This document shows, one piece after another, positions 51,204-59,651 of a stretch of DNA of 64,000 nucleotides; the stretch's first letter is position 1, and each line of letters opens with the position of its first letter. Below the pieces are notes generated by a model. The model ran no database searches, was not told the DNA's origin, and saw only the letters and a program-made list of their open reading frames with translations. The DNA lies in the NCBI RefSeq assembly GCF_013761175.1, contig NZ_JACDUR010000003.1:661791-725790 (forward strand). The letters are read 5' to 3'. Source of the DNA: Nonomuraea soli (GTDB lineage Bacteria; Actinomycetota; Actinomycetes; Streptosporangiales; Streptosporangiaceae). The position numbers and the translations under genes are program-made.

Positions 51204-52667
51204 TCAGCAGATGCCATCGGGCTCGACCCTCCGCACCAGCAGCTCGGCATAGGTCGGCAGCAGCACCCCACGCGCCGCCCTCCGACGCACCACCGTGACC
51301 TTCGTCCGGAGCACGACGGAGGCCACGGCCTTGATCTCCTCCACGGCCAGCGGATAGCCGATGCAGAAATGCGCCCCTGCACCGAACCACAGCCGCCTCA
51401 GCTCGGGCGGATGCCGCCGCGACGGGTCGAAGCCTCCTGCGGCGCGGGCGCAGTTGTGCGTCACGATCATCACCCGGTCGCCGGGCCGCACATCCACGTT
51501 CCCGACCCGGGCGACGCGGGACACCGAACGGAGCATGACGGGAGTGGGAGTCGTGACCCTCATCGCCTCCTCAATCGCCCGATCAAGGTCGACAACGAGC
51601 CCAGCTTCGCCCCCAGCCCTGCCCCCAGGAGCGTCCCTGGGTCCTTCCCCGGGACGGTCCCCACGCCCCTCCCCAGCTCGACCCCTGGCCTCGTCCCCAG
51701 CCTCGCCCCCAGCCCGGTCGCCAGGCTCGCCCCCGGCCCGGTCGCCGGGCTCGCCCCCAGCCGGGTCGCCAGGCTCGCCCCCGGCCTGGTCGCCGGGCTC
51801 GCCCCGAGCCGGGCCGCCAGGCTCGCCCCCAGCCCAGCGGCCAGATCCGCCCCCAGGCCGCTCGCCGGGCTCTTCCTCGCGCTCCACCCCGGAACCCGGA
51901 CCCGATCCGAAAGCGCCATGATCGTGCAGCAACGCCACCAACCGCGGCACGAACGTCGCCACCGTCTCCGTGCCCGTGAGAAAGAAGGCCCCCGCCGCCC
52001 CCCGAGCCTCGGCCTCCGACAACCCCAGCTCGCTCATCCGTCCCATCACCGTGCCCGGGTCCCCGTCACGGTAGGCAGCCGAGGCGATGTCGCCGATCCG
52101 GTCGAGCACCTCCCTGGCGACCTTCACCTGCCGCGCCGACAGGCTGCGAGTGCGCAGCGACACCATCGACACCACCCGCTCCCCATCGGCGAACAGCTCC
52201 CGCGCACGCTCCTCCGACACCTCGCCGAGCCCGATGACCTTGCAGATCACCGCACCGGCCATCAGCCGCATCGTGTCCACCAGGTCGACCGTCTCGCCCC
52301 GCGCCAGCCGACCCTCGAGCTCGTCGAGGGGTCCCGCGAGCACGTCGGCCACCAGCGCCCGCACCGTCGCGGGCACGAACAACGGCGCCAGCTTCGCCCG
52401 GAGCGCGGCATGCGCCTCGCCCTCCATGTTGAGCAGCACCGACGGCCCCAGCACCGGCGTCCACAGGTCGCCGGGCGAGCCGGGCCCGTCCTTACGGAAG
52501 GCAGGATCCATCAACACCCGCCGGGCCACCGCCGCGTCGTTGACGACCACGCCCAGCCTCGGCACCCTCACCACCGGCCCCAGCCGCGCGAGCAGTCGCA
52601 GCAACGGATAGGCGAAAGGATGCGCCGCCAGATAGAGCCGTGCCTCGTGATCCAGGAACCGGGTCAC
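51204..52667 (-). CDS. Cytochrome P450 with a long low-complexity insert
   Basis: The 487-residue protein has the haem loop FGAGAHFCIG (Cys435), the ExxR pair (Glu367, Arg370) and the I-helix GTETVAT (232-238). Between the I-helix and ExxR an insert of about 104 residues (252-355) consists of G-G-E-P-G-D-R/Q-A octapeptides; without it the length would be a normal 383. The gene overlaps the ketosynthase gene by 4 bp, so both are made together. Confidence 0.9.
   Translation of the reverse strand: MTRFLDHEARLYLAAHPFAYPLLRLLARLGPVVRVPRLGVVVNDAAVARRVLMDPAFRKDGPGSPGDLWTPVLGPSVLLNMEGEAHAALRAKLAPLFVPATVRALVADVLAGPLDELEGRLARGETVDLVDTMRLMAGAVICKVIGLGEVSEERARELFADGERVVSMVSLRTRSLSARQVKVAREVLDRIGDIASAAYRDGDPGTVMGRMSELGLSEAEARGAAGAFFLTGTETVATFVPRLVALLHDHGAFGSGPGSGVEREEEPGERPGGGSGRWAGGEPGGPARGEPGDQAGGEPGDPAGGEPGDRAGGEPGDRAGGEAGDEARGRAGEGRGDRPGEGPRDAPGGRAGGEAGLVVDLDRAIEEAMRVTTPTPVMLRSVSRVARVGNVDVRPGDRVMIVTHNCARAAGGFDPSRRHPPELRRLWFGAGAHFCIGYPLAVEEIKAVASVVLRTKVTVVRRRAARGVLLPTYAELLVRRVEPDGIC
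51603..51914 (-). repeat. 24-bp in-frame repeats inside the P450 gene
   Basis: The insert is a run of roughly eight 24-bp units best preserved at 51700-51850, coding for variants of AGGEPGDR. Outer copies are diverged. Confidence 0.8.
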
Positions 52668-54085
52668 ATCTCCGCCAGCATCACACCCAGGCTGATCCCG
52701 CCGCCGAGCCCCAGTAAGGCGACCCGGTCACCCGCCTGCCACGGGCCCAGCGACAGCTGCAGGGGGAGGGTGGCCGAAGCACAGTTACCGTGCTCGGGCA
52801 GCGTCACCACCAGCTTGTCCTCGGGGATGTCCAGCGACCGGGCCAGGAAGTCCAGGTACGGCAGCGCCACCTGGTGCACGGCGACCATGGCGAAGTCGTC
52901 CCAGTGCATCCCGGTGCGCTTCAACGCGTCCAGGAAGAGGTCGGGGCCGACCAGCTCGAAGGCCTCCTTCAGCCGCCTGCCGTCACCGCGGAAGTAGGAG
53001 TAGTCGGGATCGCGCGGATGCGCCGACCCGCCGCCCGGCAGCGTGCCGATGGCCCAGGCGGCGGAGTCGGCCGAGAAGCCGCGGTAGAAGATGCCCCGGT
53101 CGGCATCCGCCTCGACCAGCACTGCGGCTCCCGAGTCCGAGAGCGTGTAGCCGGCGAAGGAGTCGACGAACTGCGCGCGGTCACGCACCTGCCAGCGGAT
53201 GGCCCGCGACGGCGTCTCGCCCGTACAGACGAGCACCCGCCGGTGCGCGCCCGTGACGATGAGGGCTTCGGCGATCTGGATGCCGTTGAGGAGGCTGTTG
53301 CACGCGTTCTTCACGTCGAAGACGGGACAGGTGAGGGCGAGCTTGGCGGCCACGATGTGGGCGGTGGCGGGCTCGACCATGTCCTGGGAAGCGGAGGCGA
53401 AGATCAGCAGGTCGATGTCCTCACGCTCCACCGGCCGCGCCACCCCGTCCGCCCACCGCACCTCAGGCTGCCCAGCATCGGGCGCGGCACCAGCATCGGG
53501 CGCGGCGACACCGTCCGCGGCGACACCGTCCGCGGCGACACCGTCCGCGGCGACACCGTCCGCGGCGACACCGTCCGCGGCGACACCGTCCGCGGCGGCT
53601 CCGGCCACAGTGCCCGCCACGAGACCTCCGGCTCCGCGTTCGGCGTCGCTTCGAGCCGCGCCGCATGCCGCATCGCTCGCACTGCCATCGGCCCCGCTCC
53701 CGGCATCGACGCCGAGCCCGGGCGCCGCATGACTCCCGCAAACGCTGCCTCGGGCGCCAAGCCGCCCACCCGACGCCTGCGGGTCGAGCCGCTCACCCGA
53801 CGCCCCCGAGCCAAGCCGCTCACCCGATGTCCGCGGGCCCAGCCGTACAGCAGGTGGCTGGGACCCGTCCCGCCCCGCGAGCGGGGCGAGGATGCGGAGG
53901 GCCGCTGCCACTGCCAGGTCCGAAGCCTGTTGCCCCCGCTCGGCCACGTGCCGGCGCCGGATGCCCGTCATGCGCTCGACGATCCCGCGCGGTGGCCGGT
54001 ACCCCGACACCGACTGCTCCACCTCGTCGCTGGTGAGCGTCCTGGCCGGAAGGTAGCTGGCGATCACGCTGATGCGGGCTCTCAT
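52664..54085 (-). CDS. 3-oxoacyl-ACP synthase III-family (FabH/OleA-like) enzyme with a 150-residue insert
   Basis: The 473-residue protein keeps the thiolase-fold triad: Cys262 in KNACNSLLNG, His in VAVHQVALPYL and Asn in EHGNCASATL. The N-terminal part (1-70) has the ASYLPARTLT start and a TGIRRRHVAE segment. Residues about 71-222 are a Gly/Ala/Asp-rich insert including six D-G-V-A-A units; removing 150 residues puts Cys262 at 112, its place in FabH. It probably condenses acyl thioesters. It heads the operon with the P450. Confidence 0.9.
   Translation of the reverse strand: MRARISVIASYLPARTLTSDEVEQSVSGYRPPRGIVERMTGIRRRHVAERGQQASDLAVAAALRILAPLAGRDGSQPPAVRLGPRTSGERLGSGASGERLDPQASGGRLGARGSVCGSHAAPGLGVDAGSGADGSASDAACGAARSDAERGAGGLVAGTVAGAAADGVAADGVAADGVAADGVAADGVAADGVAAPDAGAAPDAGQPEVRWADGVARPVEREDIDLLIFASASQDMVEPATAHIVAAKLALTCPVFDVKNACNSLLNGIQIAEALIVTGAHRRVLVCTGETPSRAIRWQVRDRAQFVDSFAGYTLSDSGAAVLVEADADRGIFYRGFSADSAAWAIGTLPGGGSAHPRDPDYSYFRGDGRRLKEAFELVGPDLFLDALKRTGMHWDDFAMVAVHQVALPYLDFLARSLDIPEDKLVVTLPEHGNCASATLPLQLSLGPWQAGDRVALLGLGGGISLGVMLAEM
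53501..53597 (-). repeat. 15-bp perfect tandem repeats in the ketosynthase gene
   Basis: Six copies of GCGGCGACACCGTCC (plus strand) in a row code for D-G-V-A-A on the minus strand. The near identity of copies points to recent slippage. Confidence 0.9.
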
Positions 54086-54161
54086 TCCCCGCAATCTAGC
54101 GAGTGAGTATTGCAGCGAGGTTGAGCATCTCTTGCGGCGTTATGGGTAGCGCGTCACGCTT

Positions 54162-55604
54162 ATGACGACGGGAACCGTCTCTACCAAAGTCCCGGCCCGC
54201 CTTGACCGCCTCCCCTGGTCACGCTGGCATTGGATGATCGTCATCGGCCTGGGAACCGTCTGGATCCTCGACGGCCTGGAAGTGACGATCGTGGGCAACC
54301 TCTCCGCCCAGCTGGCCAAGCCCGGCAGCGGGGTCGAGATCACCCAGGCGCAGGTCGCGGGTCTGGCCGCGGCGCTCTACGTGGCGGGGGCGTGCACGGG
54401 CGCGTTGTTCTTCGGCTGGCTGACCGACAAGTTCGGCCGCAAGAAGCTCTTCATCATCACCCTGCTCGTCTACCTGGTCGCCACCGCGATGACGGCGTTC
54501 TCCTTCAGCGCCTGGTGGTTCTTCCTGTTCCGCTTCATGACCGGTTTCGGCATCGGCGGTGAGTACGCGGCGATCAACTCCGCGATCGACGAGCTGATCC
54601 CGAGCAGGCATCGCGGCCGCATCGACATCATCATCAACGGCAGCTTCTGGCTGGGCGCCGCGGCGGGGGCGTTGCTCACGGTCCCGCTGTTGAACAATTT
54701 CGCGGTCAACGTCGGCTGGCGTATCGCGTTCGGGCTGGGTGTGGTGCTGGGCATCGGCATCCTGCTGGTGCGGCGGCACGTGCCGGAGAGTCCGAGGTGG
54801 TTGTTCATCCACGGCAGGGGCGACGAGGCCGAGGGCATCGTGCGCGGCATCGAGGACGAGGTGGAGCGCGAGACGGGCGAGCGGCTGGAGGAGCCGCAGC
54901 AGGAGATGACCATCCACACCCGCCACTCGATCGGCTTCGTCCGCATCGCGCATACGATGGTGGCGCTCTATCCCAAGCGCACGATTCTGGGCTTGTCGCT
55001 CTTCCTGGGTCAGGCGTTCCTCTACAACGCGATCACCTTCGGTTACGCGCAGATCCTGTCGACGTTCTTCAAGATCGACACGAGCGCGGGCTACTACTTC
55101 GCAGTCATCTGTGTCGGCAACCTGCTCGGCCCGTTGCTGCTGGGGCCGCTGTTCGACACGGTCGGCCGGGTGCCGATGATCTCGGCGACCTACATCGGGT
55201 CCGGGGTGTTGTTGCTGGGTACGGCGTGGCTGTTCAACCAGGGCGTGCTCACCGCGGTGACGCTGACGGCGTGCTGGTGCGTGGTGCTCTTCTTCGCCTC
55301 GGCCGGCGCCTCGGCGGCCTATCTGACGGTGAGCGAGATCTTCCCGATGGAGACGCGGGCGATGGCGATCGCGTTCTTCTACGCCATCGGCACCGCGGCG
55401 GGTGGCATCGCCGGGCCGCTGATCTTCGCCTCGCTCGTGGAGACGGGCGTGCCGGGCAACACCGCGCTGGCCTTCACGATCGGTGCCATTGTGATGATCT
55501 TCGGCGGGATCGTGGAGCTGATCATGGGGGTGAAGGCCGAGCGGAAGGGGCTGGAGGAGATCGCCGCGCCGCTCAGTGCCGCCCCGGCCGCCGCCAAGTC
55601 GTGA
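54162..55604 (+). CDS. MFS transporter (sugar/acid:H+ symporter type)
   Basis: The 480-residue protein has 12 predicted helices with the MFS motif FFGWLTDKFGRKKLF after helix 2, RFMTGFGIGGEYAAINSAIDEL and PESPRWL in the first half, and LFDTVGRVPM in the second. It is of the sugar porter/benzoate-like group. The substrate is unknown. Strong terminator after the stop. Confidence 0.93.
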   Translation: MTTGTVSTKVPARLDRLPWSRWHWMIVIGLGTVWILDGLEVTIVGNLSAQLAKPGSGVEITQAQVAGLAAALYVAGACTGALFFGWLTDKFGRKKLFIITLLVYLVATAMTAFSFSAWWFFLFRFMTGFGIGGEYAAINSAIDELIPSRHRGRIDIIINGSFWLGAAAGALLTVPLLNNFAVNVGWRIAFGLGVVLGIGILLVRRHVPESPRWLFIHGRGDEAEGIVRGIEDEVERETGERLEEPQQEMTIHTRHSIGFVRIAHTMVALYPKRTILGLSLFLGQAFLYNAITFGYAQILSTFFKIDTSAGYYFAVICVGNLLGPLLLGPLFDTVGRVPMISATYIGSGVLLLGTAWLFNQGVLTAVTLTACWCVVLFFASAGASAAYLTVSEIFPMETRAMAIAFFYAIGTAAGGIAGPLIFASLVETGVPGNTALAFTIGAIVMIFGGIVELIMGVKAERKGLEEIAAPLSAAPAAAKS

Positions 55605-55606
55605 CG

Positions 55607-55646
55607 AACGGGCGACCCGGCTCCGCGCGAAGCCGGGTCGCCCGTT
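55607..55646. terminator. Bidirectional terminator
   Basis: A 16-bp perfect stem (55607-55622 with 55631-55646) with an 8-nt loop lies between the convergent MFS gene and the thymidylate-synthase-like gene. Confidence 0.85.
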
Positions 55647-56245
55647 CAGGCCACGTAGCGCCGCATCAGCCCCGACACCTGGCCGAGGTCGGCGAGGTAC
55701 AGGTGAGGCACATCCACGAAGATCCGCATGGAGCCGCAGCCCAGGCCGAGAATCCGCGCCATCCCGGCCTGGACGTCTGCGAGCGGAACATAATTCAGAT
55801 AGCTCGTGTAGGCGTTCTGCGACCGGAAGGCCGCGGTCATCACCAGCCGCTCCTGCCTGATCCGGAACGCCACCCCGGTCAGGCAGGGCACCTCGTTGGC
55901 CGGTTCCGCCGGCCGGGTGAGCGAGATCCACGCGCTCTTGCTGTACGGCTTGGCCCGCAGCACCTCGCTCGCCCACTGCACCTGGCCGTTGATGCGTTCC
56001 CCGTAGCTGTACTTGAAGGGCGCAACGATCTCGTTCTCGGTGAATTTCCTGGCGTAGAGGGCGGCCTTGGCCGCGTCGCCGTACCTCTCGATGAGCGGGT
56101 CGCGCCGGTCCACCTGCTTGATGGAGAAGAGCACGGCGGGAGCCTCGAGGACGGGCCCGCGGTCGTCGTCGGCCGGCGTGCCGTACGCCTGGACGTGACG
56201 CATCAGCCAGAACCACGCCTCACCGCAGGAGGCCTGTTCGATCAT
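55646..56245 (-). CDS. Thymidylate-synthase-fold protein
   Basis: The 199-residue protein has the thymidylate synthase order in its C-terminal half: Cys121 in EVPCLTG (TS Cys146), Arg142-Ser in AAFRSQN (Arg166), Asn151 (Asn177), and His181-x-Tyr183 in VPHLYL (His207, Tyr209). Spacings fit within one or two residues. It is shorter than ThyA (about 264) and the Asp169 position is Asn145. Related proteins act on pyrimidine nucleotides as methyl or hydroxymethyl transferases. It is coupled to a membrane protein (ATGA overlap), an unusual partner. Confidence 0.72.
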   Translation of the reverse strand: MIEQASCGEAWFWLMRHVQAYGTPADDDRGPVLEAPAVLFSIKQVDRRDPLIERYGDAAKAALYARKFTENEIVAPFKYSYGERINGQVQWASEVLRAKPYSKSAWISLTRPAEPANEVPCLTGVAFRIRQERLVMTAAFRSQNAYTSYLNYVPLADVQAGMARILGLGCGSMRIFVDVPHLYLADLGQVSGLMRRYVA

Positions 56246-56883
56246 GGGTAACGCCTCCGCCTGGAGATGTTGCAGCGCACGTAGTAGACCGAATAGTGGA
56301 GCAACGCGACCATCAGGATGCTGATCAGCAGCAGGGAGAGGTTGGGTGACTGGCGGGCCAGGCCGGTGACGCCGACGGTGAGGTAGGCGGAGTTGGCGAC
56401 GGCCAGCATCATGACGTTGATGCCAGGCCAGGTGAGCGGCGCGTAGGTCTCCGGGAACTGCGGGTTGGTCGGCAGGTTGGGCGACCAGTCGAGGTCCTGC
56501 TTGAGCCGTCCGGTGTAGAGCAGGCGGAAGTTGTTGAGCGCCCGCGCGGTCCTGGCGTGCGCGTCGACGGCTTCGATCATGCGCAGGAACGGCAGTACGC
56601 CGAGCACCCCGAAGGCCGCCACCAGGGCGAACAGGTACCAGGGCACGGTTTGCCAGCTGGTCAGGCTGGCAGGGTCGACGACCTTGGTGCTGGCCAGCGC
56701 GATCGCCGCCGCGAAGGGCGCGGACAGCAGGCTCATCGCCAGCCTGGTCATTTTCAGCCGTTCATCCTTGGCGGCGAGGTGCACCGCGTAGATGCCGGTG
56801 AAGTCGACCGCTGCGAGGTGGAGGAAGTGGCTCGTTTCGAGCTGTTCGTCCTCCGTGGCCATGCGTGGGGGTGTCTTCCGCAT
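56242..56883 (-). CDS. Four-helix membrane protein coupled to the TS-like gene
   Basis: The 213-residue protein has a soluble N-terminus (to about 45), two membrane helices (about 50-70 and 82-103), a cytosolic stretch of about 50 residues with NFRLLYTGRLKQDLDW, and two more helices (about 152-175, 180-203). It resembles in layout the membrane effectors of nucleotide-linked defence operons (SLATT-like), but no sequence signature proves this. AGGAG precedes ATG 56883. First gene of a two-gene operon. Confidence 0.75.
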   Translation of the reverse strand: MRKTPPRMATEDEQLETSHFLHLAAVDFTGIYAVHLAAKDERLKMTRLAMSLLSAPFAAAIALASTKVVDPASLTSWQTVPWYLFALVAAFGVLGVLPFLRMIEAVDAHARTARALNNFRLLYTGRLKQDLDWSPNLPTNPQFPETYAPLTWPGINVMMLAVANSAYLTVGVTGLARQSPNLSLLLISILMVALLHYSVYYVRCNISRRRRYP

Positions 56884-56951
56884 GAGGACGCTCCTGGACT
56901 GGGTTCCTTCAGTATGCGCACTCTCTGCCGCATTTCCAGGGCTTTCTTGCC

Positions 56952-56967
56952 ATTTGTTCCAACAAAT
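56952..56967. promoter_or_regulatory. Palindrome upstream of the TS-like operon
   Basis: ATTTGTT-CC-AACAAAT is a perfect 7-bp palindrome and AT-rich in a GC-rich region. It lies 69 bp upstream of ATG 56883 and 59 bp before the divergent serine hydrolase gene. Confidence 0.5.
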
Positions 56968-57025
56968 CTCAACTGGTATGGGTCAGGGTGGACTCTCACA
57001 CGGTGTCATGCCCTAGAAAGGCCCT

Positions 57026-57904
57026 ATGACAGTGGATTGGTGGCACCCCGACCTGCACGGACTCGTCGTTCTCCAGGGTGAAGAGCTGATCTTCGAGAGG
57101 TATGGCGAGGGCGAGGACTACCGGCTCAACGAGGCGCTAGGACGGGTGAGGTTCGGCCCGGAGACGCTGCACGACATCCGATCGGTCAGCAAGAGCGTGG
57201 TCGGCCTGTTGTACGGCACGGCGCTCGCCGAGGGTGCGGTGCCGGAACCGTCCGCGAGCCTGATGGAGCAGTTCCCCGAATACGGCGACATCTCAGGCAA
57301 GGACGCGCTGAGGATCGAGCACGCCCTCACCATGACCCTGGGCCTGCACTGGGACGAAAGCGTGCCGTACACCAGCATCGCCAACAGCGAGATCGCCATG
57401 GAGTCGGCGCCCGACCGCTACCGCTTCATCCTGGAGCAGCCCCTGGTCCAGGAGCCCGGGGCGGGATGGCACTACACCGGCGGCGCGTCGGCCCTGGTCG
57501 GACGCATCATCGAGAAGGGCACGGGCCTGCCGCTGGAGGAGTACGCCGACGCCAGGCTCTTCCGGCCGCTCGGCATCTCGTCGTGGGAGTGGTCGCGCGG
57601 GGCCGACGGCGTGGTGCTGGCCGCGTCGGGCCTGCGGCTCGCGCCCCGCGATCTCGCCGCGATCGGGCGGTTCGCGATGGAGGCGCCGCTGGAGCCGATG
57701 ATCAAGCGGGAGGACGGCGGTTCGTACGGCATGCAGTGGTATGTCGGCGACGGCTGGCGGGGCGCCTTCGGCAACGGCGGGCAGCGCCTGATCGTCTTCC
57801 CTGCGCGCAACGTGGTCATCGTGGCGACCGCCGGGCTGTACAACAACGACACCGCGACCGTCGATCAGCTGCTCTGGAACACCGTCATCCCCGCCATGAC
57901 CTGA
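57026..57904 (+). CDS. Serine hydrolase of the beta-lactamase/PBP4* fold
   Basis: The 292-residue protein has the S-x-x-K motif Ser53-V-S-Lys56 and a Tyr motif YTGG near 150, with no signal peptide. GGTGGAG-like residues are absent, so this is a class C-like esterase or D-aminopeptidase type. Its end overlaps the convergent LysR gene by 40 bp. The substrate is unknown. Confidence 0.87.
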   Translation: MTVDWWHPDLHGLVVLQGEELIFERYGEGEDYRLNEALGRVRFGPETLHDIRSVSKSVVGLLYGTALAEGAVPEPSASLMEQFPEYGDISGKDALRIEHALTMTLGLHWDESVPYTSIANSEIAMESAPDRYRFILEQPLVQEPGAGWHYTGGASALVGRIIEKGTGLPLEEYADARLFRPLGISSWEWSRGADGVVLAASGLRLAPRDLAAIGRFAMEAPLEPMIKREDGGSYGMQWYVGDGWRGAFGNGGQRLIVFPARNVVIVATAGLYNNDTATVDQLLWNTVIPAMT

Positions 57905-58725
57905 TGGAACGCGCTGACCGCCGGATGCCCGCCGTACCCCCGCCTGAAGGCGATCAGCGTGCGGCGGCTGATCGGCAGCGGCGTCAGCCGTACGCCCGGG
58001 TGGGGTGGGCGCGCCGCCAGCTCCGGCACGAGCGCGACGCCCTGCCCGGCGGCGGCGAAGGCCAGGACCGTGTCGAAGTCGTCGAGATGATGGCGCGCGC
58101 GGGGCTCGAACCCGGCCGCCTGGCAGGCCCGGATCGTCATGGTGTGGCAGAGGGTGCCGGGTTTGGCGAGGATCCACGGATCGTCGCGGGCCTCCTCCAG
58201 GCTCGTGCGCTGGGTGAGGAAGACCGCCTCGCTGAACAGCGCGTGGGTCTCGACGCTGCGATCGGTGATCGGCGGGACGAAGTCGTACTCATGGATCAGC
58301 GCGACGTCCAGCTCGCCCGCGCGCAGCGCCGCCGACACGTCGGCCGGGTCGATCTCGGTGACCATCGGCTCCAGCCCGGGCGGCAGCCCGGCGAGGGCGG
58401 GCGGCAGCAGCGTGCGGGCCGCCGTGGGGAACGCGCCGATCCGCAGCGGCCCGCGCGGCCCCTCGGTCAGCGCCCTGAGTGCCGCTTCGGCCCGTTCGAG
58501 CTGCTCAAGTACGGCCTGCGCGTGCTCGACCAGCAGGTGCGCGGCCGGGGTCAGGGCGACCGTGCGGCCCGTGCGCTCCAGCAGGGGCACGCCCGCCTCA
58601 CGTTCCAGCGCGGACAGCTGCTGCGAGACCGCGCTGGGCGTGAACGTGAGCGCCTCGGCCACGGCGGCGATCGTTCCGCGATGGGCCAGTTCGCGCAGGA
58701 GGCGAAGCTTGCGAGGGTCCAGCAT
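57865..58725 (-). CDS. LysR-family transcriptional regulator
   Basis: The 286-residue protein has the LysR HTH (RLLRELAHRGTIAAVAEALT, then [18 protein letters not shown] type) and an effector domain. It is divergent from the DapA-like gene (71 bp between starts), its likely target. Confidence 0.92.
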   Translation of the reverse strand: MLDPRKLRLLRELAHRGTIAAVAEALTFTPSAVSQQLSALEREAGVPLLERTGRTVALTPAAHLLVEHAQAVLEQLERAEAALRALTEGPRGPLRIGAFPTAARTLLPPALAGLPPGLEPMVTEIDPADVSAALRAGELDVALIHEYDFVPPITDRSVETHALFSEAVFLTQRTSLEEARDDPWILAKPGTLCHTMTIRACQAAGFEPRARHHLDDFDTVLAFAAAGQGVALVPELAARPPHPGVRLTPLPISRRTLIAFRRGYGGHPAVSAFHQVMAGMTVFQSS

Positions 58726-58796
58726 CAGAACAGCTTACGCTCAACCGCAGAAACGTGAACTGGACCTGCATGATGAGGCCGCCGCATGGTGGAGAC

Positions 58797-59651
58797 ATGC
58801 TCGCAGGAATCCACGTACCGCTGATCACTCCTTTCGCCGCCGACGGCTCGGTCGACCTGGCCGGACTCGACAAGCTCGCCCACCACGTCCTCGACCAGGG
58901 CGCCGCCGGCCTGGTCGCGCTGGGCACCACCGGTGAGACCGCCACGCTGACCGAACCGGAGCGCGCCGCCGTCGTGCGCGTGGCGGCCCGGGCCGCGCGC
59001 GAGCACGGTGCCACGCTGATCGTCGGCGCCGGCAGTGCCGACCCGCGCGTCACCGCCGACACCCTGCGCTCGCTCCGGGCCGACGCGGCGCTGGTCACGG
59101 TGCCGTCGTTCGTACGGCCCGGCGAGCGCGGTGTGGTGGCCTACTTCGAGGCGCTGGCCGCGGCCACGGCGGTCCCGCTGGTGATCTACCACATTCCCTA
59201 CCGGACCGGGCAGAACGTCGGCGCCGAGACGCTGCGCCACCTGGGCGGGCTGCCGATGGTCGCCGGGGTGAAGTACGCCTCCGGCCTCGACGCCACGGCC
59301 GTCTCGCTGCTGGGGGACCCGCCCCAGGACTTCTCGGTGCTCGCGGGCGACGACGTGTTCGTCTCGCCGCTGCTCGCGCTCGGCGCGGCGGGCGGCATCC
59401 TGGCCTCGGCCCATCTGGCCACCCGTGACTTCGTCGAACTGGCCGGTGCCTGGCGTGCGGGCGACGTGCTGCGGGCGCGGGAGCTCGGTGCCCGGCTGGC
59501 GCGCGTGTCGGTCACGCTGTTCGCCGAGCCGAACCCCACCGTGCTCAAGGGCGTGCTGCACGCCCAGGGGATGATCGCGACGCCTGAGGTGCGGCTGCCG
59601 CTGCTGCCCGCCGGACGCGCCTCGGTCGAAGCGGCCCTCGCGTCACTGTGA
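58797..59651 (+). CDS. DapA-family aldolase/synthase
   Basis: The 284-residue TIM barrel has GTTGE (43-47), Tyr131 in YHIPYRTG and the Schiff-base Lys159 in AGVKYASG, as in dihydrodipicolinate synthase and N-acetylneuraminate lyase. As it lies apart from lysC-asd and next to a LysR gene, it may be a catabolic aldolase instead of the biosynthetic DapA. ATG 58797 gives the usual start. Confidence 0.88.
   Translation: MLAGIHVPLITPFAADGSVDLAGLDKLAHHVLDQGAAGLVALGTTGETATLTEPERAAVVRVAARAAREHGATLIVGAGSADPRVTADTLRSLRADAALVTVPSFVRPGERGVVAYFEALAAATAVPLVIYHIPYRTGQNVGAETLRHLGGLPMVAGVKYASGLDATAVSLLGDPPQDFSVLAGDDVFVSPLLALGAAGGILASAHLATRDFVELAGAWRAGDVLRARELGARLARVSVTLFAEPNPTVLKGVLHAQGMIATPEVRLPLLPAGRASVEAALASL

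Noticed and set aside
53501..53597. CRISPR-like or phase-variation array
   Set aside because: Contiguous 15-bp coding repeats keep the frame; changes in copy number would not switch the gene off.
54219..56216. 665-codon minus-strand frame across the MFS gene
   Set aside because: It reads through the reverse of an obvious 12-helix transporter and a terminator; only the separate TS-like frame inside it is real.
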